From assembly GCA_020881915.1 (NCBI GenBank), contig JAJFPB010000007.1, positions 1,984,001 to 2,048,000 of the forward strand: a DNA stretch of 64,000 nt, in the 5' to 3' direction. The position numbers and the translations under genes are program-made. Source of the DNA: Paramyrothecium sp. XJ0827. Lineage: Eukaryota > Ascomycota > Sordariomycetes > Hypocreales > Stachybotryaceae. The stretch's first letter is position 1; each line of letters opens with the position of its first letter. Positions 45,043 to 57,719 of the stretch are shown one piece after another. A model generated the notes under the pieces. That model saw only the letters and a program-made list of their open reading frames with translations, ran no database searches and was not told where the DNA came from.

Positions 45043-45986
45043 TCAACAGGCAGCGCCATCAGAGCACATTGTGTATATAGACATCATTGGGAGGGTTTGG
45101 TCTGGTTATTTTCGGCGTTTGCGGGCATACGAAGCTGAGGGGGGTTGGCGAGAGCTGCTGAGAGATATTTGGATGCGAAACATCTCCATCTGTAGTCATA
45201 GTATGGGATAACGTTATATTGCACAATAGCATGTAGATGATTTTCAATCCATTGTCAAATTTGAACCCAGTGACAGAAAATGTCAACAGGTGGTTCTGAG
45301 GGTGCACTGGTCAACCCATTAGTATGAAAGCAATCGCCGAAAACCGTGCGGCGTTAAGCAGATCATGAGCAATAACGTTATGCGAGAGCCGAAACCTTTG
45401 TCAGCGATGCACCTCAGACCCATCACCAGGTTTCTGGGCATGACCAAATCTGGCACTTTCCTGTCTCTGGGGTCTAAGCTCGTATTGGTCGACGCGGCAA
45501 CTCGGCAACTCGGCGAGTTGGAGGCTCGGGGCGAGGATCCTGGCTGCAGAACGCGGGATTTCCGAAAAGAAAATTCAAAGGTAAATAAAATAAAATGCAG
45601 CCTATTCATTGCAGCTGCAAAGAAGGGTTCTAGTGCGAATCCCAACCGTCATCGTCATCCCGTCTGGCCAACCGATCGTTATACCCGGCCGTTATAACCG
45701 CACACATCGGCTTTTGCCCAATTAAAGATCTACCCATGCGCTCATGAGTAATAAGCCGATTGAAATTCTTTGAAATCCATATTGACGAGCCTTTTGTTAT
45801 AAGGAAAAGGCATGTTTCCCTAAGACTAGCCGTCATTGCTTTCATGACCCGATCAAAACTTGACCTTGAGTCACTGCGTAACGGGTGCAGGGACTGTCAA
45901 CGCTTCGCTTGATTTCGCGACGTCATAACAGTAAAAAATCTAGTCTTAACCTCCGACGGGCTCACACGCCGCCGACGACCAAGAAG
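45043..45986. other. Intergenic region between exo-glucanase and MFS genes
   Basis: 3' region and MFS promoter, about 0.9 kb. A small inverted CAACTCG/CGAGTTG element lies near 45500-45520. No gene is supported. Confidence 0.6.
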
Positions 45987-48157
45987 ATGTCGACTTCTTC
46001 CACCGACGTGACGGAAGTTGGGGGAGAGCCCGTGCCAATGCGCGACGCGAGCGGCATGGCGGGAAATGGGCTGCAGAGGTCCTTGACAAGCAACACGATT
46101 GCTCGAATCCGCTCACAAAACGGCTACGGAGTGTCTGACGACACTCACAGCACCGGCAAGGCGGATGAAGAGCAAGCGTCTCCCCCGGAAAAAGACCCGT
46201 TTGAAGTGGGCTGGGAGGGTGGTGATGACGATCCGTTGTGCCCCCGTAGCTTCAACAAGGCGAGGAAATGGCTGATTGTCATAATTGTATCGAATGCGAG
46301 TTTTTGCGTGTAAGTGGATGCGGATGACTGCAAGTTGCTCTCGTCCACGGGCCATCGTACTGACTTTGCGACACAGCACCGCCGCGAGTTCGATCTACAC
46401 CGCAATCTATCAACAGATCGAGGATGAGTTTCACCACTCTAGGATCGTCAGCGTCCTCGGCCTGTCCACCTATGTCATTGGTATCGCACTGGGCCCGATG
46501 CTGATGGGCCCCCTGAGTGAGTTCTACGGTCGAAGGCCGATCTACCTCGTGTCGTGGAGCTTTTTCGTGATATGGAATATTCCGCAAGCCTTGGCCCCGA
46601 ACATTGCGACCATCATTGTCACTCGGTTTCTCGATGGCTTCTCTGGGAGTGCGTTCCTGGCCGTGTCGGGCGGCACGGTTGGCGATCTCTTCGTAAAAGA
46701 CGAGTTGCAGGCCCCAATGGCCCTGTTCTCCATTGCTCCCTTCATCGGGCCCAGCGCCGGACCCTTTCTGGGCGGCTTCATCAACTATTATACGCATTGG
46801 CGATGGACCTTCTGGATCATGCTCATCTGGAGCTCCGTTCTTCTCTTGGCCATTGTGCTTCTCGTTCCTGAGACGTATCGTAAGCGCTGCAGATCTCCAT
46901 CGCACCGCTGGGCAAGACTAACCAGTGAATAGACCCGATCCTTGTCAAAAGCAAGGCAAAGAAGCTTCGAAAGGAGACAGGAGATGACAGATGGCATGCA
47001 CCGTCTGAGAAGGTCGACAGGTCTGTCGCCAAAGCAGTTGGGCATGCTCTGCTGCGCCCATTCGAACTGCTCATTTTCGAGCCCATGTGCCTCAATCTCT
47101 GCGTCTATACCGCCATGCTCCTGGGCATCCTCTACCTCTTCTTCGGGGCCTTTCCCCTCGTCTTCCGAAACACCCACGGCTTCAATCTCTGGCAGGTCGG
47201 CCTATCATTTCTGGGAATCGGCATTGGTATGATTCTGGCCATCGCCACCGACCCCGTGTGGTACCGCATACGCCTAAACCTGATGGCCAAGTTGTCTAAG
47301 GAGACGGGCGTCGAGGGCGCCAGCGAACCTGAATTCCGCCTGCCTGGCGTCATCGTTGGGGCTTTCCTGGTGCCTGGCGGCATCTTCATGTTTGGCTGGT
47401 CGACGTATTCCTGGGTACACTGGATCGTGCCCCTTATTGGTTCAGCCATATTTGGTGCTGGGTAAGTGAGACATGAGAAACGAAGTTACCCCCACATGCC
47501 ACAACATCTGTGGTAGCAGACAGATGAGACATCCGGGGAGTTCACATTGCGCCGACGCTCTGGCAAGCATCTTGTGTTCTCAAAGCTTTGTGCCATCGAT
47601 CATCCTGCGTCTGGCACGGGGATGACGAGGGCGCAAGCTACTGCTGCCCAAGCAGGCGGATGTCTTTAGTCACAGCTTTGTCATTTTCCCGTGTTCCAAT
47701 GATTTCTCAAGGCACAAGAAGCATACGAGAGACATCCATCACTAATCATGTGTCATGTTCTAGGGCTATCCTTGTCTTTACGGGGATATTCACGTTTCTT
47801 GTAAGTCGTGCCACACACACCGGAGGTTGATTCGAGCGGGCAATACATGCTAACCTCCTGTTTTTCAGGTCGACGCCTATCCGGCCTACGCGGCGAGTGC
47901 GCTAGCTGCCAATGCCTTTGTGCGTTGCGCCTTTGCTGGTAAGTCTAGGCCATCACGAGTGGCAACTGGGGTGGGATTGATGTTGACCTTTTGCAGCCGC
48001 ATTTCCACTCTTCGGAAACCAAATGTACGAGAAGCTTGGCTATCAGTGGGCTTCGTCGCTATTGGCCTTCCTGACGGTGGCCATGATGCCATTCCCCTAC
48101 ATATTTTTCAAGTATGGCAAGCGGATCAGGGCCAAGAGCCGATTCGCGAAGAACTAG
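45987..48157 (+). CDS. MFS transporter, DHA1-type drug:H+ antiporter
   Basis: Predicted plasma-membrane exporter of drugs or small polar compounds. Six exons (45987-46309, 46377-46879, 46933-47461, 47763-47799, 47869-47938, 47997-48157) join in frame to 540 residues. A polar cytoplasmic N-terminus (~95 residues) leads to [16 protein letters not shown], typical of this subgroup. About twelve membrane helices follow, with [14 protein letters not shown] (MFS loop 2-3 signature) and [15 protein letters not shown] in helix 5 (antiporter motif C). A charged central loop ([16 protein letters not shown]) separates the halves. The late exons code [12 protein letters not shown] and [17 protein letters not shown], a conserved segment. 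Intron 3 is 301 nt, long for this window, but the protein is continuous across it. Substrate cannot be inferred. Confidence 0.9.
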
Positions 48158-50803
48158 GCGTACGTGCAGGAAGATTTGCAATGCATGACGGTGCAGGAGC
48201 ACGGTCCGATGCGTGTCTGGGAGTTTCCTGTTGGGGGATGCACCGTCCTTGCAGCGAGCAAGCGACCAACCCCACGTTCGTCTTGGGAGAGAACGTGCAT
48301 CCGATACATGTTGAATACGAGACACAGGTCCAACATGCAGGATTGATTTGTCTCTTGATCCTTGTTAGTCCTGGCTTTGACATCGGGCGGCGGTTGGCGA
48401 TTTCTCGCTCTGAGACTTGTCGTCGAACAGGGAAAGTTGTCTGTTAGCTTCATAGTCGCTCAACAGTGAAGAGCCGGGCTATCTGACTCAACCACAGGCT
48501 TGAAGCGAGTTGGCTACCGCCCAGTGAGCGGGCTGAGGGCTTTCAAGCATCTGAGTCTCAATCATGACAAGGGTGACGCAGCATGGTGCGACAAAGGCTC
48601 TCATCCAAGGAGACGACCGGTCGTGTTCAGACACAGAGGCACTATCGCGAGGACGAGGCTTGCCAAGGGAATACAAATGATCGAGCCACGCATGTCACGT
48701 TCCTGGCGGACCAATGATGCAGTGGGTTTTGGGCATAAGACGCGATGGAGAAGCACAATGGTGGCAGAAGCGGCCGGGGTCCGACAATCGGCTATCTTCC
48801 GGCAACGGACCCCTTGGGCTGTGATGGCCATGTAACCAAAGGCCTCGGATTGGCCCAGACTTGGAGCATTAGGAAGTAGACAAACCAGAACTACTAGACA
48901 CTATGTTAATACTACTCAAGCCACATCAGCCTCTTGGAGCTGGAGTGTGTGCGTTACTTGATCTTGAACCGGTCCTAGAACTTTTGAGAACAACCGCGGT
49001 CCCTCACGCCTGTTCTGTCGCTCACCCGTCGGACTAAGATGAACCGGGCTTGCTTCCCACGCAGCGCAGGTAGCGGCGCACCTCCACTGTGCAAGCAAGA
49101 TGTCATAGAACCTTGGCGGGTCCCGATAGCCGTAAGCTAACCTCGGTAGTAAAAGCTCCACCACCGGGTCTCATCGCTACCCAAGCAAATGCTTTGTAGA
49201 AGATTGGAATCGTGGTGATGAGCTACTTTAGCCTGCATTAGCAATCGGGGATGGATCGAGACCTGCAATTAGACTAGAAAATATCAGACGAAAAGAACAG
49301 GAGCCCAATAAGCAGACCTGAAGAGAGAAAAAAGAAAAGAAGTCGTCTGGCTGCAAGTACAGAGGCTTGCTTACGGCTGACTACAGTATGTGTCCTGACA
49401 TTACCGTATTCTCACCTTGATTACGGTACTTTAGTCCGGCACCATGTGAGGGGAGGGAGGAGATCGGAGGCAACGCAGGTACCAGCGTTGTAGCAGACGC
49501 ATTTGTTTTACGAGAACTCCCGTTTTCCCCTCTTGTTTCCCATGGCTGGAGGGACTCTTGGGCAGGCAACGGAAGGGTACCGCCAAGTGCCCGCACACCA
49601 AAAACCCCGCAGTTCCTCGTCGCTGCGCCCCGAGCGGTACCTCGCCGAGGCTGAGCAGCCATGCGGGCTACCTGTTGGTACTTGGCCCTGCGAAAGCGCC
49701 ATGCAGCGGCACTAGCCCTCTTCAGGCTCACTCTCTCGAACCTCCCAACCGTCGACTGACCGTCGCTCTCCATTTGCCTTTGACTCAAACGTGACCACAG
49801 CGGTTCGCGCCTTTTCCTTCGTTGGGTCTTTGTATTTTCCCCCATTGGCCTGCACGTCGAAGCGATGGGTGATCGGCAATCAGGTAGACAGTCAATTTCA
49901 TGAATATCATTAGCGGCGTCCGACCGACCTCACACCTCTCTCCCTGTCTCGCGGAACCGCAAATCTCGAAAGGAAAAAAAAAATACACACAACTGCTCAC
50001 GCGCCGCCCTCAGCCTCGGTCTCACTGCAAAACCTGGCACCGATTTCGACGTCGGACGCAACCCGGGGCTTGGGGCTTGGATGGCGGCTCGCTGCATACA
50101 TCACTACCTGTTCCCAGGAGCTTTGACTCGACGCGAATTGGCTCGGCCTTGCGCTCTGTGTCTTGCATGCCAAAGTGTTGACCCGGGCCTCCCACCCACC
50201 CTCGACCTCTTGCGATTCGCGAATCCGACAGGCCGCTCCCCGACGACGCCACGTTATTGATTGCCGGTATTGTCTTACAAGAACGCCTCCTTGTGTGCCC
50301 AATCTCGTCTCATTGGGTCCGCTTCCTCCCCTTCCTCGAGAACACGAGCCGCCTGGCCTCCTCGTCGCTCGTTTCGGCAAGATACCCGATCATCTTGCGG
50401 CACCCCGCAGGCATAGTTTCCCCTTCGACCTGCACACATCGCTCACGACCACATTATAAATCTTGATCATTGATCTTCCACCGTATTCGCCTCCGCACGT
50501 GTCATCATCCCAGAGTTGAGAGGCGGGCTTCAGCCGCGGTGGGGCTCCCGTGGCGGCGTATAGTCTTCCCGTGCAATATCTGTCCCAGGCGTTTCAGCAA
50601 GTAGTCCTGTCCCTCATCCGTTTGTGCGACAAGGGGCGCGTCATAGTGTGGTCTGGCCAAGGGGCCTTTGGATGGAACGGACAGGCAATATCCCAGCAAG
50701 CGCCTCCTGCATAGCCGTGTTGCTCGAGCAAGGTCCAAGCAGTCAGGACGGTGGGGGAAATGCTCGCTGCTCCAGAGCGTCTTGATATAAAAGCGGAGTC
50801 AAG
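48158..50803. other. 2.6-kb intergenic region and leader of the AcuK-like gene
   Basis: 3' end of the MFS gene, then a spacer with short overlapping ORFs lacking motifs. The last ~900 bp (49900-50803) are C+T-rich with an A-run at 49975-49983 and several short ORFs (for example 50257-50466). This looks like the promoter and long leader of the downstream regulator. Confidence 0.55.
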
Positions 50804-52953
50804 ATGCCCGACGATATGGATGAGAACGGACCAGAGGTCTCAGATCATATGTCTGAGAACGAGGACGAGTCGGAGAATTACAACCAAGACGACGGGAAAA
50901 TGGCCAACTCAGACGCTGCAAATGGTAGCGGCGAGGTGAAGAAGAAGTACGACCCGAAAGACCCCCTAAGACCTCGGAGGAAGAAGGCAAGAAGAGCGTG
51001 CTTCGCCTGCCAGCGAGCTCATCTAACTTGTGGTACGTATACCAACCTTGCTCTCTTCTTTGATACTCCATCTTTCCAGTTGCCCTTTTCACTTTCAAGC
51101 ATACTTCTCTTCAAAATTTGAGTTGTGGTTACTAACATGAGGACTAGGAGATGAAAGGCCATGCAAACGATGTATAAAACGGGGCTTGGCCGAGGCTTGC
51201 CAAGACGGTGTGCGGAAAAAAGCAAAATACCTTCATGATGCCCCTCCAGAAGCACTAGGTCCTGTGTTGGGCCCCAACTTCAACAGGAACGGCGCGGCCA
51301 CTCGGCCGAATGGCCACCGTCAAGACTCGAATGCTTCAGATCATACAGTTGCAACGACGCCCGGTGGTGGACCATTCTTCCCACCACCCGGAGCGCCCGC
51401 TACCTTCCCTGTTTATCCACCGGGCAGTCAAGCTTCAATGGCAATGAATGAGCCCATGTCATTCAATCCGCAGGCCTCGCCAGTGTCGCCCTCCTTCCAA
51501 GCGCCGCCGGCCAACCCTCAACCACAAATAAATAACCTACCCATTGCTCCTGCGATGGACTTCAACGCATTGTTCGATCCCAGCAACCCGGCGTTGTATA
51601 ATTTTGACCTGGAGGGTTTGAACTTTGGTAGCCAGTACGCTGGATGGGAGTTCGGTATCCTGAATAAGATGGGTCTCGGCGCGGAGACACCACCTCGGGA
51701 GAACTCGTTGTCTCGCACACCGACGACAGAGGCCAGCTATGCCGCCATGTTTGGCAGCAACCCTACTTTTGACCCATCCGGTGTGCTACCGGGCGACTAT
51801 GCAGCCGGTTTGGATCAGAAGAGCAACATGTATACCCAGGGGAACTTGCAGCATGGCCTACCACACGCATATGCAATCGCAGCCGGCCCAAGCAGTCTGG
51901 CGAGTCCCGGCACTGACGCTACTTCAAGCCCACAAATCCTTGACGGGTCGCCGAAGCCCGGCGCATTCGGTAGCATTACGACTGTCTCTGCGCCGCCCAG
52001 GCCCAAGCAGAAACAGAAGACTAACCAAACTCTTCTTGGCAAGAGACAACGGGATTCGGCCTCCATCTACGAAAGCGTCAAGGAGCCATATCCTTACACG
52101 GCTGGCTTCCACACGCTAATTTCGGTCCTGCGAAAGCGTTTTCCTCTTAACAAATTGTTGAAAATTGCTCGCGCATTGGGTGAAATTCGCCCATCATTCA
52201 TCTCTTGTACCAAAGACCTGACCCGCGAAGACTTGATTTTCATGGAAAAGTGCTTTCAGCGAACCCTTGTCGAGTACAATGATTTCTTGCAACACTGCTG
52301 TGCCCCAACAATTGTATGTCGGCGTACGGGCGAAGTGGCCGCAGTAAACAAGGAGTTCACCGCCCTGACCGGGTGGACGAAAGAAGTCCTACTGGGTCAA
52401 GAGCCAAATGCAAGCGTCACGTCTGCATCTGCAGAAGCTGCCGACGCCGACGATGAGGCAAGGAACGACAGTCGTGCTAAGTCGACTGCGGGAGAGAACG
52501 GTACCGCGCGGCCACAGGCGGTGTTTCTCGCGGAATTAATGGACGACGATAGTGTGGTGGAGTTTTACCGCGACTTTGCTCAACTCGCGTTCGAGGACAG
52601 CCGCGGCAAAGTCCAGCGAAGCTGCCGGCTCATGAAGTACCGCACCAAAGATAGCTTTGATGTCAAGGGACCTTCACCACACAAGGAAGCGCGTACAGGA
52701 ATTCTCAGCAATCGCGTCACGAAGATTGAGAGCGAACACGGCATCTCGCGGATTGAGAAGGACGGCAAAGTTGACTGCACGTATTGTTGGACAATCAAGC
52801 GTGACGTATTCGATATACCCATGATGATTATTGTCAATGTGAGTTTCGTCCTATTTCTGGGATTGGGTGTGTGACATGCACCGCTAACAGGGTTTCTACC
52901 AGTTCCTTCCAAGATATTATCCCAACCAGGAGCCACATCAGCTTGCAGTTTAG
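50804..52953 (+). CDS. acuK: AcuK/Ert1-like gluconeogenesis transcription activator
   Basis: Predicted Zn2Cys6 regulator of gluconeogenic and respiratory carbon use. Three exons (50804-51032, 51148-52838, 52903-52953) give 656 residues. The binuclear zinc cluster at residues 66-94 fits C-x2-C-x6-C-x5-C-x2-C-x8-C and is preceded by a basic RPRRKKARR stretch; [23 protein letters not shown] follows, as in AcuK. The middle is Pro/Ser/Asn-rich. A PAS-like region near residues 440-620 includes [19 protein letters not shown] and [15 protein letters not shown]. The C-terminus ([17 protein letters not shown]) is conserved in the family. Intron 1 interrupts the zinc cluster. For the last intron the acceptor at 52902 was chosen because it restores NFLPRYYP before a stop. 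Confidence 0.9.
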
Positions 52954-53269
52954 GTTCGGGTTGTGCAGATGATTCGGAGCTTCAGGTAGTGAGTGGTGAT
53001 TTTCAGGGAGTAACAGGCGTCAGTCACAGTGTTACACGGGTTGTTAAAAGTATAGACGGGCAGGCAAGGCATTGATGGTTGCGAACATAGCCTCGTGGTG
53101 GAATATTACTTTCACCAATGCGGGCAAACGGTGATGGGAGGATCACCACATGATACCCGCCACATATTTAAGGAACGCCATGGTGGCAGAATTCATTAGC
53201 TTTCTATGTGCAGCAGGAAAATGTCTTTGACACGTCTCGTCGTAGATCAGCGCGAGCTATGGCACCCGT
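52954..53269. other. Convergent 3' region of AcuK-like and riboflavin kinase genes
   Basis: A 316-bp spacer between convergent stop codons. No gene is seen. Confidence 0.6.
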
Positions 53270-53998
53270 CTATGGTAAAGGGGCAACCAGCCATTGGGCG
53301 TCGAGCTTGCCGTCGACTTCGCCGTCCACAACCACGTCCTTGGCGGGGGACCAGGCTTCGCGGGCTAAGCTCTTCTTTGCAACGTGGCAGTCGAAGTTGA
53401 TGTCCTCGATAAGGGCCTCTAGGCTCTTGTAGTCCTTCTCCTCACGAATGAAGCCGAGGATGAGCAGGCGCATGTGGGCGTCGTAGAAGTCCTGGGTGAA
53501 CTTTTGCAGGACGTGGACCTCGGCGCTCCTGACGGTGTTCTTGTAGAAGGGGTTGTACCCGATGGACATGACCATAGGATAGACGGTGAAGGCGGCAGCG
53601 TCGCCGGAGGTGGTGGAGGACCTGTCGGGGTGGGAAGGGGGAAGGGCAAGCGAGGCGTAGCCGAAGTAAACGCCTGAAGGGACGTTGGAGATCCAGGAGG
53701 TGACGGAGTCGTCCACGGGGAGGTTGGCCGTGGGGATGCCCAGCTGCGACGCCGTCAGACAATGAACATGGCGGGCCTGAGGCTAGTGTAAAGAGGAGAA
53801 GGTGAAGAAATGGCCACGGAGCAAGGTCTTGAATTAAATGCTTCATGGATATTTGATAGAGTGAGAGACCGGCAGTCATTGGACACTCACCTCCTTGGAA
53901 CCGCGGCCGAAGCCAGAGATGACCTTGCCCTCCATTTTATGGGGGAACGGAGGCTCCGGTCCGCTATCGGGACCGACAATCTCAGGACGACCAGACAT
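53270..53998 (-). CDS. fmn1: Riboflavin kinase
   Basis: Phosphorylates riboflavin with ATP to make FMN. Two exons (53998-53891, 53743-53270) give 193 residues. The flavokinase beta-barrel motifs are clear: [21 protein letters not shown], where the intron falls between KE and LG, then [10 protein letters not shown] and [13 protein letters not shown], and the [27 protein letters not shown] segment with the conserved acidic and aromatic residues. The length fits fungal monofunctional Fmn1. The serine-and-proline-rich start is ordinary. The enzyme may be cytosolic or mitochondrial-membrane associated, as in yeast. Confidence 0.95.
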
Positions 53999-55070
53999 GA
54001 TGGTGGCTACAACAGGTTTATGACAGGATCTGTTGGTTGGGTTGGCTTCCGCGACCGAATGAGTGGAATGAAATGGACCGCGCGAGGGAGGAGAGGCGGA
54101 CGCTTCAAGAAACAAATTGCCACTATTCCTACTAAAAAAAAATGCTCAGGACGTTCGTTAGTGACGAGCCCGACGACACAAAGAGTTGAGTTTCTTGATT
54201 CTAAACGAACCGGGCACAGCAGAGGACAGGTCTACTTCTGCGAGGACAGAATCTGAAATAAAGATTCAAGGAAAAGAAGGACAACAGCTGGGAACTCAAT
54301 CTTACGTCCAGTTCAGTTCAACACAGCACAGCTTAGTTTGGCTGCCTCGATATCAGACAACAAGGGTTTGAGGGATAAGTAAGCAGAGCCGCTGGTCGGC
54401 TTCACTCATCAGGCCGCTAAAAACCCTCGTCAGAAGCGGCTAGAAGAAAGATTGGTCCGCGGATATCGATACGGAGGGGCAGCGCAGATATGGGTGGGTG
54501 AGTCAGGTGGGGGAGCCCCTCCGACCACAGCGCGGCCGTGACGTGGGGCCGCCGGGCGGGCTTCGACGCCGATGGCCGAGGCCACTGCGCTTTTGTGTGA
54601 CTTGCACTCGTGGCATATGGGACGTCCAGCATGTTTCCTTCTTTCTAGGTTCGGCCTCTTCGCTTTCTGACACTTCTTTCAGTCATGGACAATCATGAAC
54701 TGGCATAACACTAAATGAAAACAAAATTGTCTATTCGATGTAGTGCTTCATTCCCTGGGCGAGGTCAAGATACGTTACTATGCCGACAACATCCGAGCCC
54801 ACCAAACATTTTAGGCTTAAAACACATCGGATGCTTGCACAAGTACGAAGTGTCATGTGTCACGGAAAGCTAGGGGCGTGTCACATCTCGGACAACTCCT
54901 ACCAAGCTCAAAGTCATGCGCATAATGATAGTGTGACTAACTATGTAAGAACAAGCTGCGAGTGTAATATCAAAAGGGCTCAACTTTAGTGCATGCACGA
55001 AGGAAGTCTCTGCGAACTTATCAAGGGGAATCCGAAAAACAATTTAACAACCACTGGCCCCAATGGGCAC
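53999..55070. other. Intergenic region between riboflavin kinase and FMP52
   Basis: Riboflavin kinase promoter and FMP52 3' end, both genes on the minus strand. No gene is supported in this 1.07-kb stretch. Confidence 0.6.
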
Positions 55071-55829
55071 TCACTCAGCCGCTGGCTTGCTCTCAGCACC
55101 TCCTTGAGCCGTCTGCCACTCGTCACGACCCAGTCTCAGGATATCACCAGCCTCGAGTACCCAGTACTTGGACGGCGCCTTGCCCTCATCGACCAGCTGC
55201 ACAGCACGCACGGCGGCACGGCCAATGACGTCTGCGTCCTGGCCGAACGTGTCCTGCCAGCCCTGGTTCACGCGGCTCAGCGAGCGGACGAGGCCCTGGA
55301 AGGCGGCCTCGGCGGGCCGCGCGTGCTCCCTGGCACCCAGGATGGTGCCCGGCTTGAGGATGACGGCGTGCTCAAAGTCCAGGTCGCGGACGGCGTCCTC
55401 GACGCCGTTCTTCATCTTGCTGTACGGCGCCAGGCTCCCCAGGGTGGAGCGCGTGCCCGCGCTGGACACGAAGACGTAGGTGCGGGTGCCGGCCTCGCGC
55501 GCGGCCCTCGCCAGCTCGATGTTGAGGTCGTGGTCGATCTTCCACTGGTTCTGCAGGCCCCCTGCGGCGGCGCGGGTGGTGCCGAGCGCGGAGAAGACGG
55601 TCTTGGGCGGCGGGGTCAGGCCGGACAGGCGGGCGGCCCAGGCGGAGGTGTCGGCCTCGACGATGGCGTCGAGGTTGGCGGCCGCGGCCGTCTTGGGCGC
55701 GCGGCGGGTGATGCTGTGGACGGGCTTGTAGGCGTCGCCTGCGAGCAGCGTGGACAGGATGTGGGAGCCGACGAGGCCGGTGGAGCCAATGATGGCGGCG
55801 GAGGAGGGCGAAACGGTCGTCGCAGCCAT
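55071..55829 (-). CDS. fmp52: FMP52-like NAD(P)-binding mitochondrial outer membrane protein
   Basis: NAD(P)-binding Rossmann-fold protein of the HTATIP2/TIP30 type; yeast Fmp52 is found in mitochondrial membranes, and its reaction is not established. A single exon codes for 252 residues. The dinucleotide-binding loop is AAIIGSTGLVGSHIL (~9-23). Further family features are FSALGTTRAAAGG, a YVFVSSAGTRS strand and the SKMKNGVEDAV region with a conserved lysine. The C-terminal third includes LKPGTILGARE. Third positions are strongly GC-biased and produce a long antisense ORF (54993-55838). An in-frame upstream ATG at 55988 is not favoured, as the sequence there is not conserved-looking. Confidence 0.88.
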   Translation of the reverse strand: MAATTVSPSSAAIIGSTGLVGSHILSTLLAGDAYKPVHSITRRAPKTAAAANLDAIVEADTSAWAARLSGLTPPPKTVFSALGTTRAAAGGLQNQWKIDHDLNIELARAAREAGTRTYVFVSSAGTRSTLGSLAPYSKMKNGVEDAVRDLDFEHAVILKPGTILGAREHARPAEAAFQGLVRSLSRVNQGWQDTFGQDADVIGRAAVRAVQLVDEGKAPSKYWVLEAGDILRLGRDEWQTAQGGAESKPAAE

Positions 55830-57019
55830 TGTGATTGATAGGTCTCGGATAACTCCTTGGGGTCGTACGGCTGACTGCTTGCTGTTGAAGGGTCTGGTGT
55901 CCCGGTTCTTTTGCTCGTGCACGGTTTGCAGAGACGAAAACTTGGGGAGATCTCCCGTCTTGGGCGAGAGTGGCTTGATAAGGAGCAAGCTCAGAATCCA
56001 GCTAGCTTCGGCATGTGCCCGTCAACGGTGTGGGGTTCGTCCCGTATAGGAGCTGCCAATGTCCTGAGAAGATGCAAGAGGCTTCTTTTGGTACCGGGGT
56101 TTCCGAGGGCTTGTCTTCTGTCCAATGTAACTACTCAGGGAGTCGTATTGCAAAGCTGAAGGAAGAGGACGGCGAGGCAGGTCAGCTCAGGAATGACGCA
56201 AGATTGGACGCCATTTCGGTGACGAAAGGTACCCCATAGTGAGCTACCTCCAAGTAGACTGCTACTTGCCTCTACACAGAGCCTTTGTCCATGGACTGAC
56301 ATCTCGTAGCAACAAAAAAGACGCTCTCATATTTCGGTACGCTCGTAGGTTTGCGAGGATTGAAAGTTAACGCAGAGCCCCTCGTCTTTCGAACATGAAC
56401 GTTACCGTACGATGCCTGATCGCGACGAAGGAAACATGATCGTCTTAGCCTCGAGAATCACATGCCGCCGAGGGCCTGGGCTGCACGCCACCACGACGGA
56501 GCTTGGATAGTTCACGATGCTGATCGACGGTTTGCATCAGATTGCATAATACGTGCTAGGTGTAAGTTGATAGATTTCCAGTCGTGTCATTATGTCAGCT
56601 TTCTTCAAGACTTTTGTTTGTTGGTTGTGCGCATTTGATCCCTTTTTAGATACCTTATTCTGTACCACGCTTTACAGTGGAGTGTTTCTCTGTGCGGTAC
56701 CGAGTAGGTAGGCAGGGGTCCATTCCGCTTCTCAGCGAAGGTGGGGGGGCCACCATGTGCTTCGAGAGCTCCCAGCGCTGTCCTCCCTGGACAGCAAAAG
56801 TTGCCCCTCTATTCCCAATCCAGACGGGGGAGGGGAGCTCCATCGACAAACAACTTGCGACATCGTCTGTCTGCCTGGCTTGACCGACCAGAACGACGCC
56901 GCCTTCGAGCCTAGCATCCGACACATATTTTGGCAGTGCCCGCTGCTTTCGCTCTCAGCAGGCTCCGTTGTTTCTTCTACGTATTTTTTGGGCGCCTTCA
57001 CACACCGTAAGTTGTCACA
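55830..57019. promoter_or_regulatory. Divergent promoter region of FMP52 and RING genes
   Basis: 1.19 kb between divergent start codons. Small ORFs without motifs occur; the region is read as two promoters and a spacer. Confidence 0.5.
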
Positions 57020-57719
57020 ATGGCTTCTCAATATGAAGGTAATGCAGAGCCCCTTGCATCCCGAAGCCAGACAGCTATCAGATGCAACCTACAACCTTCC
57101 AGGCAACGCGCTAACACAACGCACAGTCGAGCACAATGTCCAATTCTCGGAGCCACGGCGCTCGACGCGGCGCGTAGACATGGCCTCGTTCTTCTCCCTC
57201 CTCAACACCCTCAGCGAGCCCGACTCCGCCTCCGACGCCAACCAGCAGCACCACCACCACAACCCGCACGCCACGCCCACGCCCGTCGACACGGCCGCGC
57301 TCTTCCGCCTGCTGCAGGACCAGCTCCAGACGCTGCACAGCACCGCGCCGACCGACGACAACCGCGACTTCCTCGAGCAGCTCATCACCTCCCTCGAGGA
57401 CGACATCCACGACCCGCCCACCCGCCTGCGCGGCGTCGACCAGGCCTTCGTCGACGCCGTCGACCGCGTCAACCGCAAGACGCTCTCGCCCGACGACGAC
57501 TGCGCCATCTGCAAGGTCCCCTACCTCGAGGACGAGTGGTGTCTCGTCGTCGAGCTGCCCTGCAAGGGCCGCCACCGCTTCGACCTCGAGTGCGTCGGGC
57601 CCTGGCTGCGCAGCAAGGGCACCTGCCCCATGTGCCGCGAGGAGATGGGCAAGAAGAAGGAGGTCCCCGTCGTGGAAGACGACGACGACGAGGAGGACGG
57701 CGACATGATGTACGCATAG
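57020..57719 (+). CDS. RING finger protein (probable E3 ubiquitin ligase)
   Basis: Predicted ubiquitin-ligase-type RING protein. Two exons (57020-57038, 57127-57719) give 203 residues; the first codes MASQYE and the join restores VEHNVQFSEPRRS. The middle is rich in His, Thr and Asp. The RING domain (~143-188) is DDDCAICKVPYLEDEWC, then LPCKGRHRFDLECVGPWL and CPMCREEM. Where a classical RING-H2 has a second His, this has Asp (HRFD), as in some other RING proteins. The C-terminus is highly acidic (EDDDDEEDGD). The substrate and partner E2 are unknown. A long ORF in another frame (57020-57958) overlaps it and has no motifs. Confidence 0.87.

Noticed and set aside
49381..49845. 154-codon minus-strand ORF upstream of the AcuK-like gene
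   Set aside because: No motif, no splice context and competing ORFs in other frames; probably promoter or leader DNA.
54993..55838. 281-codon plus-strand ORF
   Set aside because: Antisense to FMP52; GC-rich third positions of FMP52 keep the antisense frame open.
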